A stretch of DNA of 64,000 bases from Candidatus Jettenia sp. AMX2 (GTDB taxonomy: Bacteria; Planctomycetota; Brocadiia; Brocadiales; Brocadiaceae). The notes under the pieces are model-generated. The model was not told the DNA's origin, made no database searches, and worked only from the letters and a program-made list of their open reading frames with translations. Location of the stretch: assembly GCA_030583665.1 (NCBI GenBank), contig CP129469.1:744001-808000 (forward strand). Reading direction: 5' to 3'. Below are positions 54,722-64,000 of the stretch, piece after piece (position 1 is the stretch's first letter; each line of letters opens with the position of its first letter). The position numbers were made by a program, and so were the translations under genes.

Positions 54722-56008
54722 TTATCCCTGGAATGCCCTACTGTCCTTTCCTGTCTGTGAAGTGGCTTCTTTTTCCTTGATAATCCGTATTCTTTCAAGC
54801 ACGGGAGGGTGTGAATAATGAAAGGCAGCGTAAAGGGGATGGGGGTGGAGATTCGAGAGATTATCGCTGGAGAGTTTTATAAGACCGGTTATCATGCTTT
54901 CGGGGTTTCCGGTTAGCTTACAGGAGAACAGATCTGCTTCAATCTCATTCCTTCTTGAAAAGTAATGAAACAGGGGTGTAAAAGGAAAAGATGCCAGAGA
55001 TCCCAGAAAACTTAGAATAATGACCTTTGCGAAGAAGGTATTATCCTGTAAAGAAAAGAGGTTGATGAGGAAATTGCCCTGGAGTATTTTGTAGGATATA
55101 TACAATGCAACGAAAGCAACGATTTCGGAAACAATAAGATATTTCACAAGATGCCGTTTTTTCCAATGTCCTGTCTCATGCGCAAGTACTGATAAAACTT
55201 CATCGTTATTTACCTTCTCAAGGAGGGTATCATAAAGAACAATTCTTTTTACCCTTCCGATACCGGTAAAATAGGCATTTGTATGCTTCGTTCTTCTTGA
55301 GGCATCCACTTTCAGGATGTTTTTTATCCTGATACCGGCTTTCCGTGCAATGGCTTGTATGCCCTCCTTAAGCGATTCATCTTCCACTGGGGTAAACTTG
55401 TGAAAGAGAGGCTCTATCACATAAGGGAAAATATACATGAGTATAATGCCAAAAACAAAGAAGAAACACCATATCCACAGCCACCATAACGCAGGACTTG
55501 CCTGGATGATCAAAAGTCCTGCCGATACGATCAAAGCCGTGAGAATAGCGGATATCGTGAATGATTTTATAAGATCGGTTACCCATAATCTCAACGTCGT
55601 TGTGGTAAAACCATATTTGTTTTCTATATGAAAAGTACGATAAAGATTAAAAGGGATTGTCAATACTGCCTCGGCAGAGAACAGGATCAGAAAAAAGACC
55701 AGTCCCGATACAAGAAAGGGCAGCCCTAGAGAGGTAATCCACGAATTATAAACATCCAGCAGACTACCAAATAAAAAGAGTATGATGATTATATTGTGGA
55801 AGACGGATGAGACTATTCCAAATTTTGTATTTTCAATAACATATTCCTTCGTTTTATTGAGCAAATCTCTGTCAATATGTCCCTCAAATTCGGGTGGAAT
55901 CAGCGATCCATACTTTTTCAGGTATAAGATATTGAGATATTCCAGCCAATAGCCAAAGGTTGTTATCAGAAGATAGAGAACAAAAACAACAATAAGATAT
56001 TTATCCAT
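54722..56008 (-). CDS. M48-family (Ste24-like) membrane zinc protease
   Basis: 428 residues with several membrane helices and a zinc-binding HETGHWKKRH followed later by the third-ligand motif EIEADLFSCKL. The N-terminal SLIPPEFEGHIDRDLLNKTKEYVIE helix is the CAAX-protease N-terminal domain typical of Ste24 rather than HtpX. It probably degrades membrane or exported proteins. Intact. Confidence 0.93.
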   Translation of the reverse strand: MDKYLIVVFVLYLLITTFGYWLEYLNILYLKKYGSLIPPEFEGHIDRDLLNKTKEYVIENTKFGIVSSVFHNIIIILFLFGSLLDVYNSWITSLGLPFLVSGLVFFLILFSAEAVLTIPFNLYRTFHIENKYGFTTTTLRLWVTDLIKSFTISAILTALIVSAGLLIIQASPALWWLWIWCFFFVFGIILMYIFPYVIEPLFHKFTPVEDESLKEGIQAIARKAGIRIKNILKVDASRRTKHTNAYFTGIGRVKRIVLYDTLLEKVNNDEVLSVLAHETGHWKKRHLVKYLIVSEIVAFVALYISYKILQGNFLINLFSLQDNTFFAKVIILSFLGSLASFPFTPLFHYFSRRNEIEADLFSCKLTGNPESMITGLIKLSSDNLSNLHPHPLYAAFHYSHPPVLERIRIIKEKEATSQTGKDSRAFQG

Positions 56009-56153
56009 ATGAACACATGTATTTTAAAGGTTTGTCCGGCCGTTCGTTTATTGGTTTTTATGAGTGTGACAAGCGTCTGCATATTTCAACCAGGTGAAGC
56101 CAGTTATTTTATCAGTTATTTGACAATTCCTCCAGAGAATTGAGCAGGTTTTT

Positions 56154-57227
56154 CTAGGAATAGAGTTTAAGTAAGACCGGTCTTTCAATTCCTCTACTTT
56201 CGAACTCTTCATAAATACGGAAATTAATTATTTGTTGAATGTCCATATGTTTAGGTATGCTGGCTCCGGTAATGTAATAGGATATTTCAAAAATCAGTCC
56301 GACATATCCATAGGATTGAAAGTGTACACGCTCAAACATTGTGCCATCAACGCCTTCTATAATATTTTTGATAATGCCGGGTATTTCCTTTAATTTTTGA
56401 AGAGGCGTTTGAGAAGGCATGCCAATTCTAAAAAGCATCCTTTTTTTTACCATATTCTTATAGTTATGAATACGCGAATTTGTCAGGAGTGCATTGGGGA
56501 ATACTATTTCTTCACCGTCCACGCTTAAGATTCTGGTTGTTTTTACCCCAATGCTTTCAACGGTTCCCATTTTGTTATCAACAGCAATAAAATCCCCGAT
56601 TTGAAAAGGGCGGTCGAAGAATATTATAAAATAGCTAAAAAAATCGCCTAATACTGCCTGCGCTGCAAATGCAACTGCGACACCGCCTACGCCAAGTCCT
56701 GCTAAAATTGCAGAAACCTTAAATTCGAGGTTGTCTAAAAGAAAGACAATACCAAGTCCCCAAAGGACAATATTTACAATAGTGGATATCCCCTTCAGGT
56801 TCCTGACACTCTCTTCGGCACCGAATCTTTTTTCCCAGTAGTATTTGAAAACATAATTAGTCAATGCAATAATAAAACGGACGATAAAGTAAGTAACAAC
56901 CACCACGATAACCGAATGGGAGATATTTGTTACTAATGGATTCAGGTTTAAATAGGTAAATCCAAAATAAAAAGCGTAGAAGTATAAGATAGGAATGAAG
57001 AATTTTTCAATACTTAAGATGATAAAACTACCTACGACAATCTTCTTCTTTTCAATCCATATCTTAAGTTGTCTTAAAATAATAAATTCAAAAATCCTGA
57101 TGGCTACCAGCGATTCAATGATAATGCTAAAACTTACCAGGTAATCATAAAGGGCGCTACCAATACGTATGAGATAATCAAAAAAAATACTGCTAAAATA
57201 TATATGACGTAACAGGTAGTTAATCAT
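56154..57227 (-). CDS. MscS-type mechanosensitive channel
   Basis: 357 residues with about four predicted membrane segments before the core TM3/beta domain (VSAILAGLGVGGVAVAFAAQAVLGDFFSYFIIFFDRPFQIGDFI). It releases solutes under hypo-osmotic shock. The pore helix is Gly/Ala-rich as in MscS, then the beta domain (VESIGVKTTRILSVDGEEIVFPNALLTNSRIHNY) follows. Intact. Confidence 0.93.
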   Translation of the reverse strand: MINYLLRHIYFSSIFFDYLIRIGSALYDYLVSFSIIIESLVAIRIFEFIILRQLKIWIEKKKIVVGSFIILSIEKFFIPILYFYAFYFGFTYLNLNPLVTNISHSVIVVVVTYFIVRFIIALTNYVFKYYWEKRFGAEESVRNLKGISTIVNIVLWGLGIVFLLDNLEFKVSAILAGLGVGGVAVAFAAQAVLGDFFSYFIIFFDRPFQIGDFIAVDNKMGTVESIGVKTTRILSVDGEEIVFPNALLTNSRIHNYKNMVKKRMLFRIGMPSQTPLQKLKEIPGIIKNIIEGVDGTMFERVHFQSYGYVGLIFEISYYITGASIPKHMDIQQIINFRIYEEFESRGIERPVLLKLYS

Positions 57228-57353
57228 AATTTTTTACCTCCGTTGTTAACAAGTTACTTGTCTTTTTGAAAACGGGGTTCTATACTCGCGAACAGGGGGA
57301 AATGTCAGAGTTGTATCAGATGAATAATGTCATGCTAAAGTATTGTACCTCTT

Positions 57354-58919
57354 TCACATCCCGGCATTGCTGGTTATATCTGAGTTCTTTTTCCATCGTT
57401 GCCAAAACCTCAGGGTAAGGAATATTATGGCAATAATGATATATCCGGAGCTAAAGTGCCATGTATATGAAGGACCATAGGCATTGACAATTGTCCCTTC
57501 GGCAATTTTATAACCATGCATTAACCCTGTAGAACTAATGGCTGCTGCAGCGAAGGCCCAGACCGCGGCAACCAGGTAATTTTTCTCTATGAGGCTGACA
57601 GTGAGTGCGGCAAGGATCATAGAGGTAAAGATAAAGCCGCGTTCAAGGGATATAAGCCCTGCAATGGGGAGATGCGCAGAAAGGGCTTCGAGCCCTGTAG
57701 TTTCGATATCTGAACCGGCGCTTCGCAAACCACTCTCAAGGATAAGGAGTCCCCAGGCCGCCAGGGCAGGAAAAAAACCAACGACTACCGCCGGTGCATG
57801 TTCTTCCGGTGTTGCCTGAAATGCCTGAGCTGTTATGGTAATGCCTATCCAGAGAAGAATAGCTGCTCCGGCCTCAACAGGTATCAGGCTGGAGACAAAG
57901 CCCACAAGACCGAATATGCAAAGAAGGGTAATTATGATGCCGTTGGCAACAGAGTATCCTGCCCCTGCCCCCATCTTCTTCCATCCGGGATGTCCGATAT
58001 AGATGGTTGTAGGGAATACGCTTCCGAAACATGAGGCAGCTATGGTGCCTAATCCATTTACAGCAAGTGAACTTCGTACCGGATATGTATCACCGGCAGC
58101 CTCAGCGCTTTCCAGGTTTTGCAAGGAACCGAGCAGATTGAAAAGTCCCATTGGCACAATAACAGGGATAAATGCCAGAAGATAAGGTGATGCTATTGTG
58201 CTGATCAATTCAGGTACGTATGGTCTTGGAGGTTGAATCTGGACGTTCATCGTATGGAGTAACAGTCCGCTGTCCATCCTTCCCAGTATCCATGCCAGAG
58301 CGGTACCGGTAACCACGGCTACCAACCCTGCCGGAACCCCTGCCGGCAAACGGAGTCGTCCAATATATTGAAGAAAGATAAATGCTACCGGTGCAAACCC
58401 GATTAAAGGGTCGGCAAAGATACGAAAACAAAAATCCATAGATATAAAGGTAATAGCTATGCCGGCAAGGGTTGTAAGGAGTGCAGCACGGGGGGTTATC
58501 CGTTTAACCCAGCCGGCAACAAATGCCCCTCCAAATTCGATAATGCCTGAACCAAAGCAAGCTGCCAGACCTACCTTCCAGGCAAGCTCTGCGTCGTTTG
58601 TCTGGTCTATGACGGGTTTCATGACAAAGAGGATAAAGGCAAAGAGGGATATTGTATTAACACCGTAAGGGAGGGCAGTTACATGGGCTTGCCCGGTACA
58701 CATAAAGAGTGACCTTGCCTGAAAGGCATAAAAGACATTCCCAACAAGGAGGCTTATTGCTACCCCGGGCAGTATTCTGCTGTAAACGAATTCTTCCGGC
58801 ATCTTCAATACCTGGCTACAAAGAACGACAATCAGGATGAGTTGGATGAGGTTATCCACAAAAAGTCCAAAGAATCCATCTAAATCTCCCTTGGTCCACC
58901 ACCGGAAGCATTCTTGCAT
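57354..58919 (-). CDS. NCS2-family xanthine/uracil-type permease
   Basis: 521 residues and about 12-14 membrane segments. The N-terminal DNLIQLILIVVLCSQVLKMP and FQARSLFMCTGQAHVTALPYGVNTISLF, then GLFNLLGSLQNLESAEAAGD, resemble the AzgA/NCS2 nucleobase-cation symporter superfamily, although the signature NATALG of typical NCS2 is not clear. Substrate unknown. A separate transcript, with 125 bp to the mscS gene. Confidence 0.78.
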   Translation of the reverse strand: MQECFRWWTKGDLDGFFGLFVDNLIQLILIVVLCSQVLKMPEEFVYSRILPGVAISLLVGNVFYAFQARSLFMCTGQAHVTALPYGVNTISLFAFILFVMKPVIDQTNDAELAWKVGLAACFGSGIIEFGGAFVAGWVKRITPRAALLTTLAGIAITFISMDFCFRIFADPLIGFAPVAFIFLQYIGRLRLPAGVPAGLVAVVTGTALAWILGRMDSGLLLHTMNVQIQPPRPYVPELISTIASPYLLAFIPVIVPMGLFNLLGSLQNLESAEAAGDTYPVRSSLAVNGLGTIAASCFGSVFPTTIYIGHPGWKKMGAGAGYSVANGIIITLLCIFGLVGFVSSLIPVEAGAAILLWIGITITAQAFQATPEEHAPAVVVGFFPALAAWGLLILESGLRSAGSDIETTGLEALSAHLPIAGLISLERGFIFTSMILAALTVSLIEKNYLVAAVWAFAAAAISSTGLMHGYKIAEGTIVNAYGPSYTWHFSSGYIIIAIIFLTLRFWQRWKKNSDITSNAGM

Positions 58920-59686
58920 ATCTAATATTTCCTCATGGTTATGTAAAAAACATTGTTCTTATTGTTGTAGATTATAATGAAATAGGCAAATTGAAATTAC
59001 AGAGTATTATATAAAGATATCAGGGGGATAGCGCAAGGGTAATTTTATTATTGCGTAATCTGTAATCTTCTTAAATATTCCAGCAAATATTCCAGAGTAA
59101 CTGAACGATTAATATTTTGGTATCTCCACTCGATTTGTCATTTCCTCGTGTAAAGGCTTTCCCGGATTTCATGTCGTCGTTTTCATTTTTTCTCTTCTTT
59201 GGTGTTCAATAAAACTGATAAAATAAAAAATACTCACAAAAAATACTTGCAATTCGTATTATCGAAAGTTATCATGAGGACGTTTTGCGTTTGCAAAACA
59301 TCAGATTTTGTAAAACTTGCTGAAAGAAAGCGCGAGAAGAAGAAAAAACAAGATAAATCCCATTGAAAACATCCACCTTCCCATTCAAAATTCTCCCTCA
59401 GGCAAATTGCAGAACCTCTTTTTATGTATAATAGGCCAAAGGAAGAAAAGACTCGTAAGAGGAACTTCTTAAACCAATACGAAGCCCATTGCCAGTATGG
59501 CCTTATACATGAAACAGAAGTATCTAAATAAGCAATTATTCTTTTGAGGAATTAGGGTCAATAGGGGCAATTATTATTGCTAACAGTAAAACTGAGGATA
59601 GTACAATAGGGTTACGTATCTTATCAAATGTTGTTTCTTTTTTTAGTGTTTTTATCTATTCATGAAAACCTTGAGTACTATACATC
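58920..59686. other. 767-bp leader region upstream of the hyf operon
   Basis: No gene is supported. AT-rich throughout; a TATAAT-like hexamer lies near 59,425, but its -35 partner spacing is too short to call a promoter. Presumably holds the promoter of the hyf genes. Confidence 0.4.
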
Positions 59687-61720
59687 ATGGTTGAACATCT
59701 GTTCATTATATCGACTACTCTGTTTGCATCCGGTTCGTTATTTGCCTTATGTTTCTATAAATGGCAAAAGCTTGGGAATACCATATCACTTATTTTAGCA
59801 GCTATTGCCTCTTGTTTTAACATCGTAATAGCCGCATCTGTATTATTAAACCAGTCTGCTATACGGTTCAATTTTCCCTTACACCACGCCATTATTGAAT
59901 ATAATTTTTTCATAGATTCGCTCTCTGCAATTTTTATCCTTGTTATATCTGTTATTAGTTTCATAGCTTCCATTTATTCTCTTGGATATACAAAGTTATA
60001 CGTTAATAAGCGGGATACACGGTTTTTGGGTTTTAATTTTAACTTCTTTCTTTTATCCATGATCCTTGTTATCACTGCAAATAATGCCTTGGTATTTATG
60101 ATCGTCTGGGAACTCATGACCCTGGTTTCGTTTTTCCTTGTCATTTTTGAATACGAAAATCCCTTACATAGAAAGGCTGGTTTTGTCTACCTCTTTATGT
60201 CTTATATTTGCGCGATATTTATCTCAGTTGCTTTTTTCATTATGTTTTCATATGTTAATATCTGGACATTTGACTTTGACAGTTTCAGATATGCCGGAGA
60301 CATTATGCCAGCGATAAGCAAAAATATTGTTTTTTTTCTGGTGCTTATTGGTTTTGGTATTAAGGCCGGTATCTTTCCTTTGCATCTCTGGCTTCCTTTG
60401 GCACACCCCGCAGCGCCTGGTAATGTGTCTATGGTTATGTCTGGTGTGATGATTAAGACAGCCATCTATGGTTTTATCCGGTTCTACTTTGAATTCCTTA
60501 CGCCCTGTCCTCCCTGGTGGGGAATTATTGTTCTTACCATTGGTGCTACATCGGCGATATTGGGTATCCTTTACGCTCTTATGGAGAAAGATATTAAGAC
60601 TCTGCTTGCATACAGTAGTGTTGAAAATATCGGTATTATCCTTATTAGTATCGGGTTGTCAATGATATTTAAATCATATAATCTTACGGCATTATCATCC
60701 CTTGCACTAGTTGCCGGTCTATACCATATGTTGAACCATGCAGTATTTAAGTCTTTGCTTTTTGGTTGTGCCGGGAATATTTATTACTCAACGCATACGA
60801 AGAATATAGAACAGCTTGGGGGTTTGATTAAACGATTACAGATAACTGCTCCTTTATTCCTGGTAGGCGCCTTGGCTATTTCAGCAATTCCTCCTCTGAA
60901 CGGGTTCATGAGCGAGTGGCTCGTTTTTCAATCATTGTTAAATGGTTTTGACATTCCATCGGTAATCGTCAAAGTACTAACTGCTATTTGTGGTGCTACT
61001 GTCGCCCTGACGGGGGCGTTGGTTGCTACTTGTTTTGTTAAGGCATTTGGGATTTCATTCCTTGCGTTGCCGCGTTCTGAACATGCACAACATGCCAAAG
61101 AGGTCCCTGTTATCATGTATGTAAGTATGGGACTTCTGGCCGGGTTATGTGTATTGATGGGGCTTTTCCCAGCAAAGATTATGATGGTTATTAACCATGT
61201 CAATATCGATCTGTTAGATGTGAATATTGCAAGGGCAATTATTTCGTATGATTGGTTGCAGACGGACACCCTCCAGACCAATTTTTCTGTGGTATCAACA
61301 AAAAGCGCTAGTGTTTTTGGTCTGATGCTTTTGGCAATTACCGTTGGAGCAATGACGTTGATAAATCTAAGTTTTACAAAGAAGCTTTATGAGACCTGGA
61401 CGTGTGGAATATCTCCGGAACCAAGGTTTGGGTATACGGCAACGGCTTTTACGAAACCGTTCAGGATTATTTTTAGTAACTTATATAGACCTCGTCTTGA
61501 AATAAAGACTACGTACTCTGTTTTCAGATATTTCGTAAAGTCTATACTGTATGTTTCTGAGATAACGCCTATATTTGAAAAGTATTTTTACGCCCCCCTT
61601 TCAAGATATGTTTTAGGAATATCAAATAAGGTAAGATGGATACATATAGGGAGCGTTCATATATACCTTATCTATATTTTTATCACCTTATTAATTTCAC
61701 TGTTGGTTATCAGATGGTAG
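59687..61720 (+). CDS. hyfB: Hydrogenase-4 subunit B-like proton-translocating membrane protein
   Basis: 677 residues with about 15 membrane helices of the NuoL/MrpA antiporter fold. Conserved Glu in FMIVWELMTLVSFFLV and Lys in GFGIKAGIFPLHLWLPLAHPAAPGNVSMVMSGVMIKTAIYG, with EWLVFQSLL in the C-terminal half, fit HyfB. It belongs with hyfC, hyfE and hyfF, which follow in the same direction, a hydrogenase-4/formate-hydrogenlyase-like complex that couples electron transfer to ion pumping. The gene order B-C-E-F is as in Hyf with hyfD absent. Intact. Confidence 0.88.
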   Translation: MVEHLFIISTTLFASGSLFALCFYKWQKLGNTISLILAAIASCFNIVIAASVLLNQSAIRFNFPLHHAIIEYNFFIDSLSAIFILVISVISFIASIYSLGYTKLYVNKRDTRFLGFNFNFFLLSMILVITANNALVFMIVWELMTLVSFFLVIFEYENPLHRKAGFVYLFMSYICAIFISVAFFIMFSYVNIWTFDFDSFRYAGDIMPAISKNIVFFLVLIGFGIKAGIFPLHLWLPLAHPAAPGNVSMVMSGVMIKTAIYGFIRFYFEFLTPCPPWWGIIVLTIGATSAILGILYALMEKDIKTLLAYSSVENIGIILISIGLSMIFKSYNLTALSSLALVAGLYHMLNHAVFKSLLFGCAGNIYYSTHTKNIEQLGGLIKRLQITAPLFLVGALAISAIPPLNGFMSEWLVFQSLLNGFDIPSVIVKVLTAICGATVALTGALVATCFVKAFGISFLALPRSEHAQHAKEVPVIMYVSMGLLAGLCVLMGLFPAKIMMVINHVNIDLLDVNIARAIISYDWLQTDTLQTNFSVVSTKSASVFGLMLLAITVGAMTLINLSFTKKLYETWTCGISPEPRFGYTATAFTKPFRIIFSNLYRPRLEIKTTYSVFRYFVKSILYVSEITPIFEKYFYAPLSRYVLGISNKVRWIHIGSVHIYLIYIFITLLISLLVIRW

Positions 61721-61730
61721 GATATCTGTC

Positions 61731-62669
61731 TTGATTCAGCTTGTTATACTTCCCATTCTTCAGATCGTTGTTATTGCAGGTTTGTCTCCTCTTGTCAAAG
61801 GTTTTATTAATAAAACAGAGGCCCGTTTTCAGTGCCGGAGAGGCCCGGGCTTATTTCAGCCATATTATAACCTCATGAAACTCCTCCGGAAAGATGCTGT
61901 GGTGTCAGAAACGGCATCATGGATCTTTACGGCCACCCCATATGTTGCCTTTATATCCGTTTTGATTATAGCACTCCTGGTCCCTGTTCTTTCTTCAACC
62001 GTTCCTGCAAATTTTACGGGTGATATTATTCTTGTCATCTACCTTTTTGCATTGGGCAGGTTTTTTCTCGCGCTTTCTTCCCTTGATACCGGCAGTGCGT
62101 TTGGGGGCATGGGGGGTAGCCGTGAGATGACAATTTCTTCTATGGCTGAACCCGCCATGATGCTTTCTGTTTTTACCGTTGCTATTATTGGTGGTTCTAC
62201 CAATTTAAGCAATATTACCCAGGCCATGCTTCATTATAAATCATTAAGTCCCTCGCTCATGTTGGCTCTTGCCGCCCTTGCTATCGTAATTATTGCGGAA
62301 GCAGGGAGGATCCCCATTGATAATCCTTTTACCCATTTAGAATTGACAATGATCCACGAGGGAATGATTCTTGAATTTTCCGGCCGGTATCTTGCTTTGA
62401 TCGAATGGGCATCCAGCATGAAATTGCTCATATTGCTGACGATCCTTGTAAATACCTTTTTGCCCTGGGGTGTTGCTTCCGGTTTTACATTCCAGGCACT
62501 GATTATTTCTTTTGCATTCTATATCGTCAAGATTGGATTTTTTGCATTTCTTATTGCTGTTGTTGAATCTTCTTTGGCAAAGGTGCGATTATTCCGTATA
62601 CCAAACCTGTTAGGGACTTCATTTATTTTAGCGGCACTTGCGATTATTACCCATTACATAGTGAGTTGA
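61731..62669 (+). CDS. hyfC: Hydrogenase-4 subunit C-like (NuoH-type) membrane protein
   Basis: 312 residues from a TTG start at 61731, 10 bp after hyfB. NuoH/HycD-like: NKTEARFQCRRGPGLFQPYYNLMKLLRKD (the quinone-side loop) and AEAGRIPIDNPFTHLELTMIHEGMILEFSG are conserved. It forms the membrane part that connects the hydrophilic arm to the pumping subunits. Six to eight helices. Intact. Confidence 0.9.
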   Translation: MIQLVILPILQIVVIAGLSPLVKGFINKTEARFQCRRGPGLFQPYYNLMKLLRKDAVVSETASWIFTATPYVAFISVLIIALLVPVLSSTVPANFTGDIILVIYLFALGRFFLALSSLDTGSAFGGMGGSREMTISSMAEPAMMLSVFTVAIIGGSTNLSNITQAMLHYKSLSPSLMLALAALAIVIIAEAGRIPIDNPFTHLELTMIHEGMILEFSGRYLALIEWASSMKLLILLTILVNTFLPWGVASGFTFQALIISFAFYIVKIGFFAFLIAVVESSLAKVRLFRIPNLLGTSFILAALAIITHYIVS

Positions 62670-62675
62670 TTTGCT

Positions 62676-63341
62676 ATGCAACAACATATCATTGTTAATT
62701 CTCAGATTATTGATGTCCTGGCGGTCATGATGCTTATGGCAACGGTTTTACATATTGGTACAAGCCGGTTGACCACCTGTGTGTGGGCGTACGCTATAAG
62801 GTCCTTTATCCTGGCATGTGCGAGCGGACTCATTGCATATTTTTCCGGTATGTACCATATTTTTATTACTACGGGCATTACCCTTGTAATTAAGGTAATT
62901 ATCATTCCGGGTTTCCTCTTTTATATTATAAAAAAAGTCGGGATTAAAAAAGAGGTAGAATCTTATCTTAGTTCTACCTTGTCGCTGCTTGGTTCATGTG
63001 GCATTATCCTTATTGCATATTATGCGGCAGAACCTATTATACGATTTGAAACTACCTTCATGAAGCATTGCCTGCCTGTGTCGATAGCCATTACCCTTTT
63101 AGGATTTTTTACCATGATTACCAGGAAAAAAGCCATTACACAGATACTTGGCCTTTTAGCGATGGAAGATGGTCTTTTCTTTGTTGCGTTATCCACATCG
63201 TACGGTATGCCTCTCATTGTAGAGTTAGGCGTATTTTTTGATATCCTGGTGAGTGTAATCATTATGGGTATTTATGTGTACAGGATTAAAGAAACGTTCG
63301 AGACTACTGATACTGATTTTTTAAGAGAACTCAAGGAATAG
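62676..63341 (+). CDS. hyfE: Hydrogenase-4 subunit E-like membrane protein
   Basis: 221 residues starting 6 bp after hyfC. About six hydrophobic helices of the NuoK/HyfE type (QIIDVLAVMMLMATVLHIG, FLFYIIKKVGIKKEVESYLSS, ILGLLAMEDGLFFVALSTSYGMPLIVELGVFFDILVSVIIMGIY). Glu in MEDGLFF and in VELGVFFD probably participate in proton transfer. Intact and in one operon with its neighbours. Confidence 0.88.
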   Translation: MQQHIIVNSQIIDVLAVMMLMATVLHIGTSRLTTCVWAYAIRSFILACASGLIAYFSGMYHIFITTGITLVIKVIIIPGFLFYIIKKVGIKKEVESYLSSTLSLLGSCGIILIAYYAAEPIIRFETTFMKHCLPVSIAITLLGFFTMITRKKAITQILGLLAMEDGLFFVALSTSYGMPLIVELGVFFDILVSVIIMGIYVYRIKETFETTDTDFLRELKE

Positions 63342-63342
63342 A

Positions 63343-64000
63343 ATGCTTATATCAATTTTTCTCATTATGCCACTGATGACTGCCATTGCCTGTGTTCTTA
63401 TAAAAAAACACAGCATATCGAAATATGTAAGTGTAGCCGGCAGTTTCATCCTTTTGCTCTACACGGTATACCTTAATTATAATATTTATCTTCATTATTC
63501 ATTAAAAGAACTCAATGGCTTTTTCTATGTAGATGCCCTTAGCATGCTTACTGCACAGATTGTCAGTGTTGTTGGTTTCGCTGCTGCCTTATATTCGGTT
63601 GGTTATATGGATGCAGAACTCCAGGAGGCAGCGTTTCCCGAAAAGAGATTGCGGTGGTATTACTTTCTTTTTCACAGCTTTATTTTTACCATGTTAGCGG
63701 TGTGTGTGACCAACAATCTTGGTATTATGTGGGTGGCTATTGAAGCTACAACCTTGTCTACTACATTCCTGGTGGGTTTTTATAATAAAAAATCTCATCA
63801 GGAAGCAGCATGGAAATATATCATCATCTGCACCGTGGGGATTACCCTGGCGTTATTTGGCGTTATTCTTACCTACCATTCGTCAAAAGATGTGATGGGT
63901 GAAATTGGATATGCGCTGAATTGGACGGACCTGCTTGCTGTGGCGGACAGGTTTGAACCTCATCTGATGAAACTTGCCTTTCTCTTTATTATCATTGGAT
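63343..64000 (+). CDS. hyfF: Hydrogenase-4 subunit F-like antiporter subunit, partial
   Basis: The first 219 residues are visible from ATG 63343, one base past the hyfE stop; the gene runs off the window. NuoN/NuoM-like: FFYVDALSMLTAQIVSVVGFAAALYSVGYM and LGIMWVAIEATTLSTTFLVGFYNKK are the conserved start and the Glu-bearing helix. The catalytic hydrogenase or formate-dehydrogenase-like genes should lie beyond. Confidence 0.88.
   Translation, partial: MLISIFLIMPLMTAIACVLIKKHSISKYVSVAGSFILLLYTVYLNYNIYLHYSLKELNGFFYVDALSMLTAQIVSVVGFAAALYSVGYMDAELQEAAFPEKRLRWYYFLFHSFIFTMLAVCVTNNLGIMWVAIEATTLSTTFLVGFYNKKSHQEAAWKYIIICTVGITLALFGVILTYHSSKDVMGEIGYALNWTDLLAVADRFEPHLMKLAFLFIIIG

Noticed and set aside
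59400-59432. Promoter for hyf
   Set aside because: TTGCAG and TATAAT-like hexamers are only 14 bases apart.

Overview
The window looks like a chromosomal segment of an anaerobic planctomycete, most plausibly an anammox bacterium of the Candidatus Brocadiales (Brocadia/Kuenenia/Jettenia type). This is inference from gene content: a pentahaem nitrite reductase pair (nrfHA), a hydrogenase-4/formate-hydrogenlyase-like membrane module (hyfBCEF), outer-membrane beta-barrel proteins, an MEP-pathway gene (ispF), dispersed palindromic repeats and heavy IS load. No rRNA or tRNA gene was recognised.

Layout. 1-990 holds most of an ABC-F ATPase. 1.8-9 kb is a type III restriction-modification locus (mod, a decayed DUF3800 gene, res). 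9-15 kb is a graveyard: a Mrr-like nuclease gene split by an IS3-family element, a 3' fragment of a type I methylase (hsdM), a GIY-YIG gene hit by an IS630-like element, and an IS903-type element nested in that IS630. 15-21 kb has a PD-(D/E)XK-like protein, a cupin, and small defence or toxin-antitoxin modules (DUF262-HNH-AlbA fusion, PIN/CopG pair, Mrr-HNH-repeat protein). 21-26.4 kb has an Fcy1-like cytosine deaminase, a HicB-TPR fusion with near-identical 126-bp repeats, and an IS1380-type transposase. 26.5-33 kb has an MFS/HD pair, an outer-membrane protein, a DUF6883/DUF4926 pair and a perfect-looking 591-bp tandem duplication of part of a TPR gene. 33.3-39.8 kb is a defence-like island: two small genes, an attC-like site, then an apparent operon of an AbiGi-like protein, a small membrane protein and a 1,598-residue DnaQ-RecQ-UvrD fusion. 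40-47 kb has a second copy of the outer-membrane protein, OsmC, a LigD-type phosphoesterase, DUF2490, nrfHA and a toxin-antitoxin/protease pair bracketed by attC-like sites. 47.9-64 kb is mostly housekeeping: serS, ispF, a dynamin-like GTPase, ridA, truA, an M48 protease, mscS, an NCS2 permease and the start of hyf.

How it fits together. The left two thirds is an accessory region built by IS insertion, recombination and, apparently, integron cassette capture. attC-like folded sites follow directly on the stop codons of several defence and toxin-antitoxin genes (about 18.3, 20.7, 33.9, 45.8 and 46.5 kb), with no integrase in the window. That resembles a scattered CALIN (attC sites without integrase). 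Many genes here carry one-base frameshifts, several in homopolymers, so some apparent pseudogenes may be consensus errors. The best candidate for an undescribed system is the three-gene AbiGi-like / membrane protein / DnaQ-RecQ-UvrD operon at 33,978-39,761.
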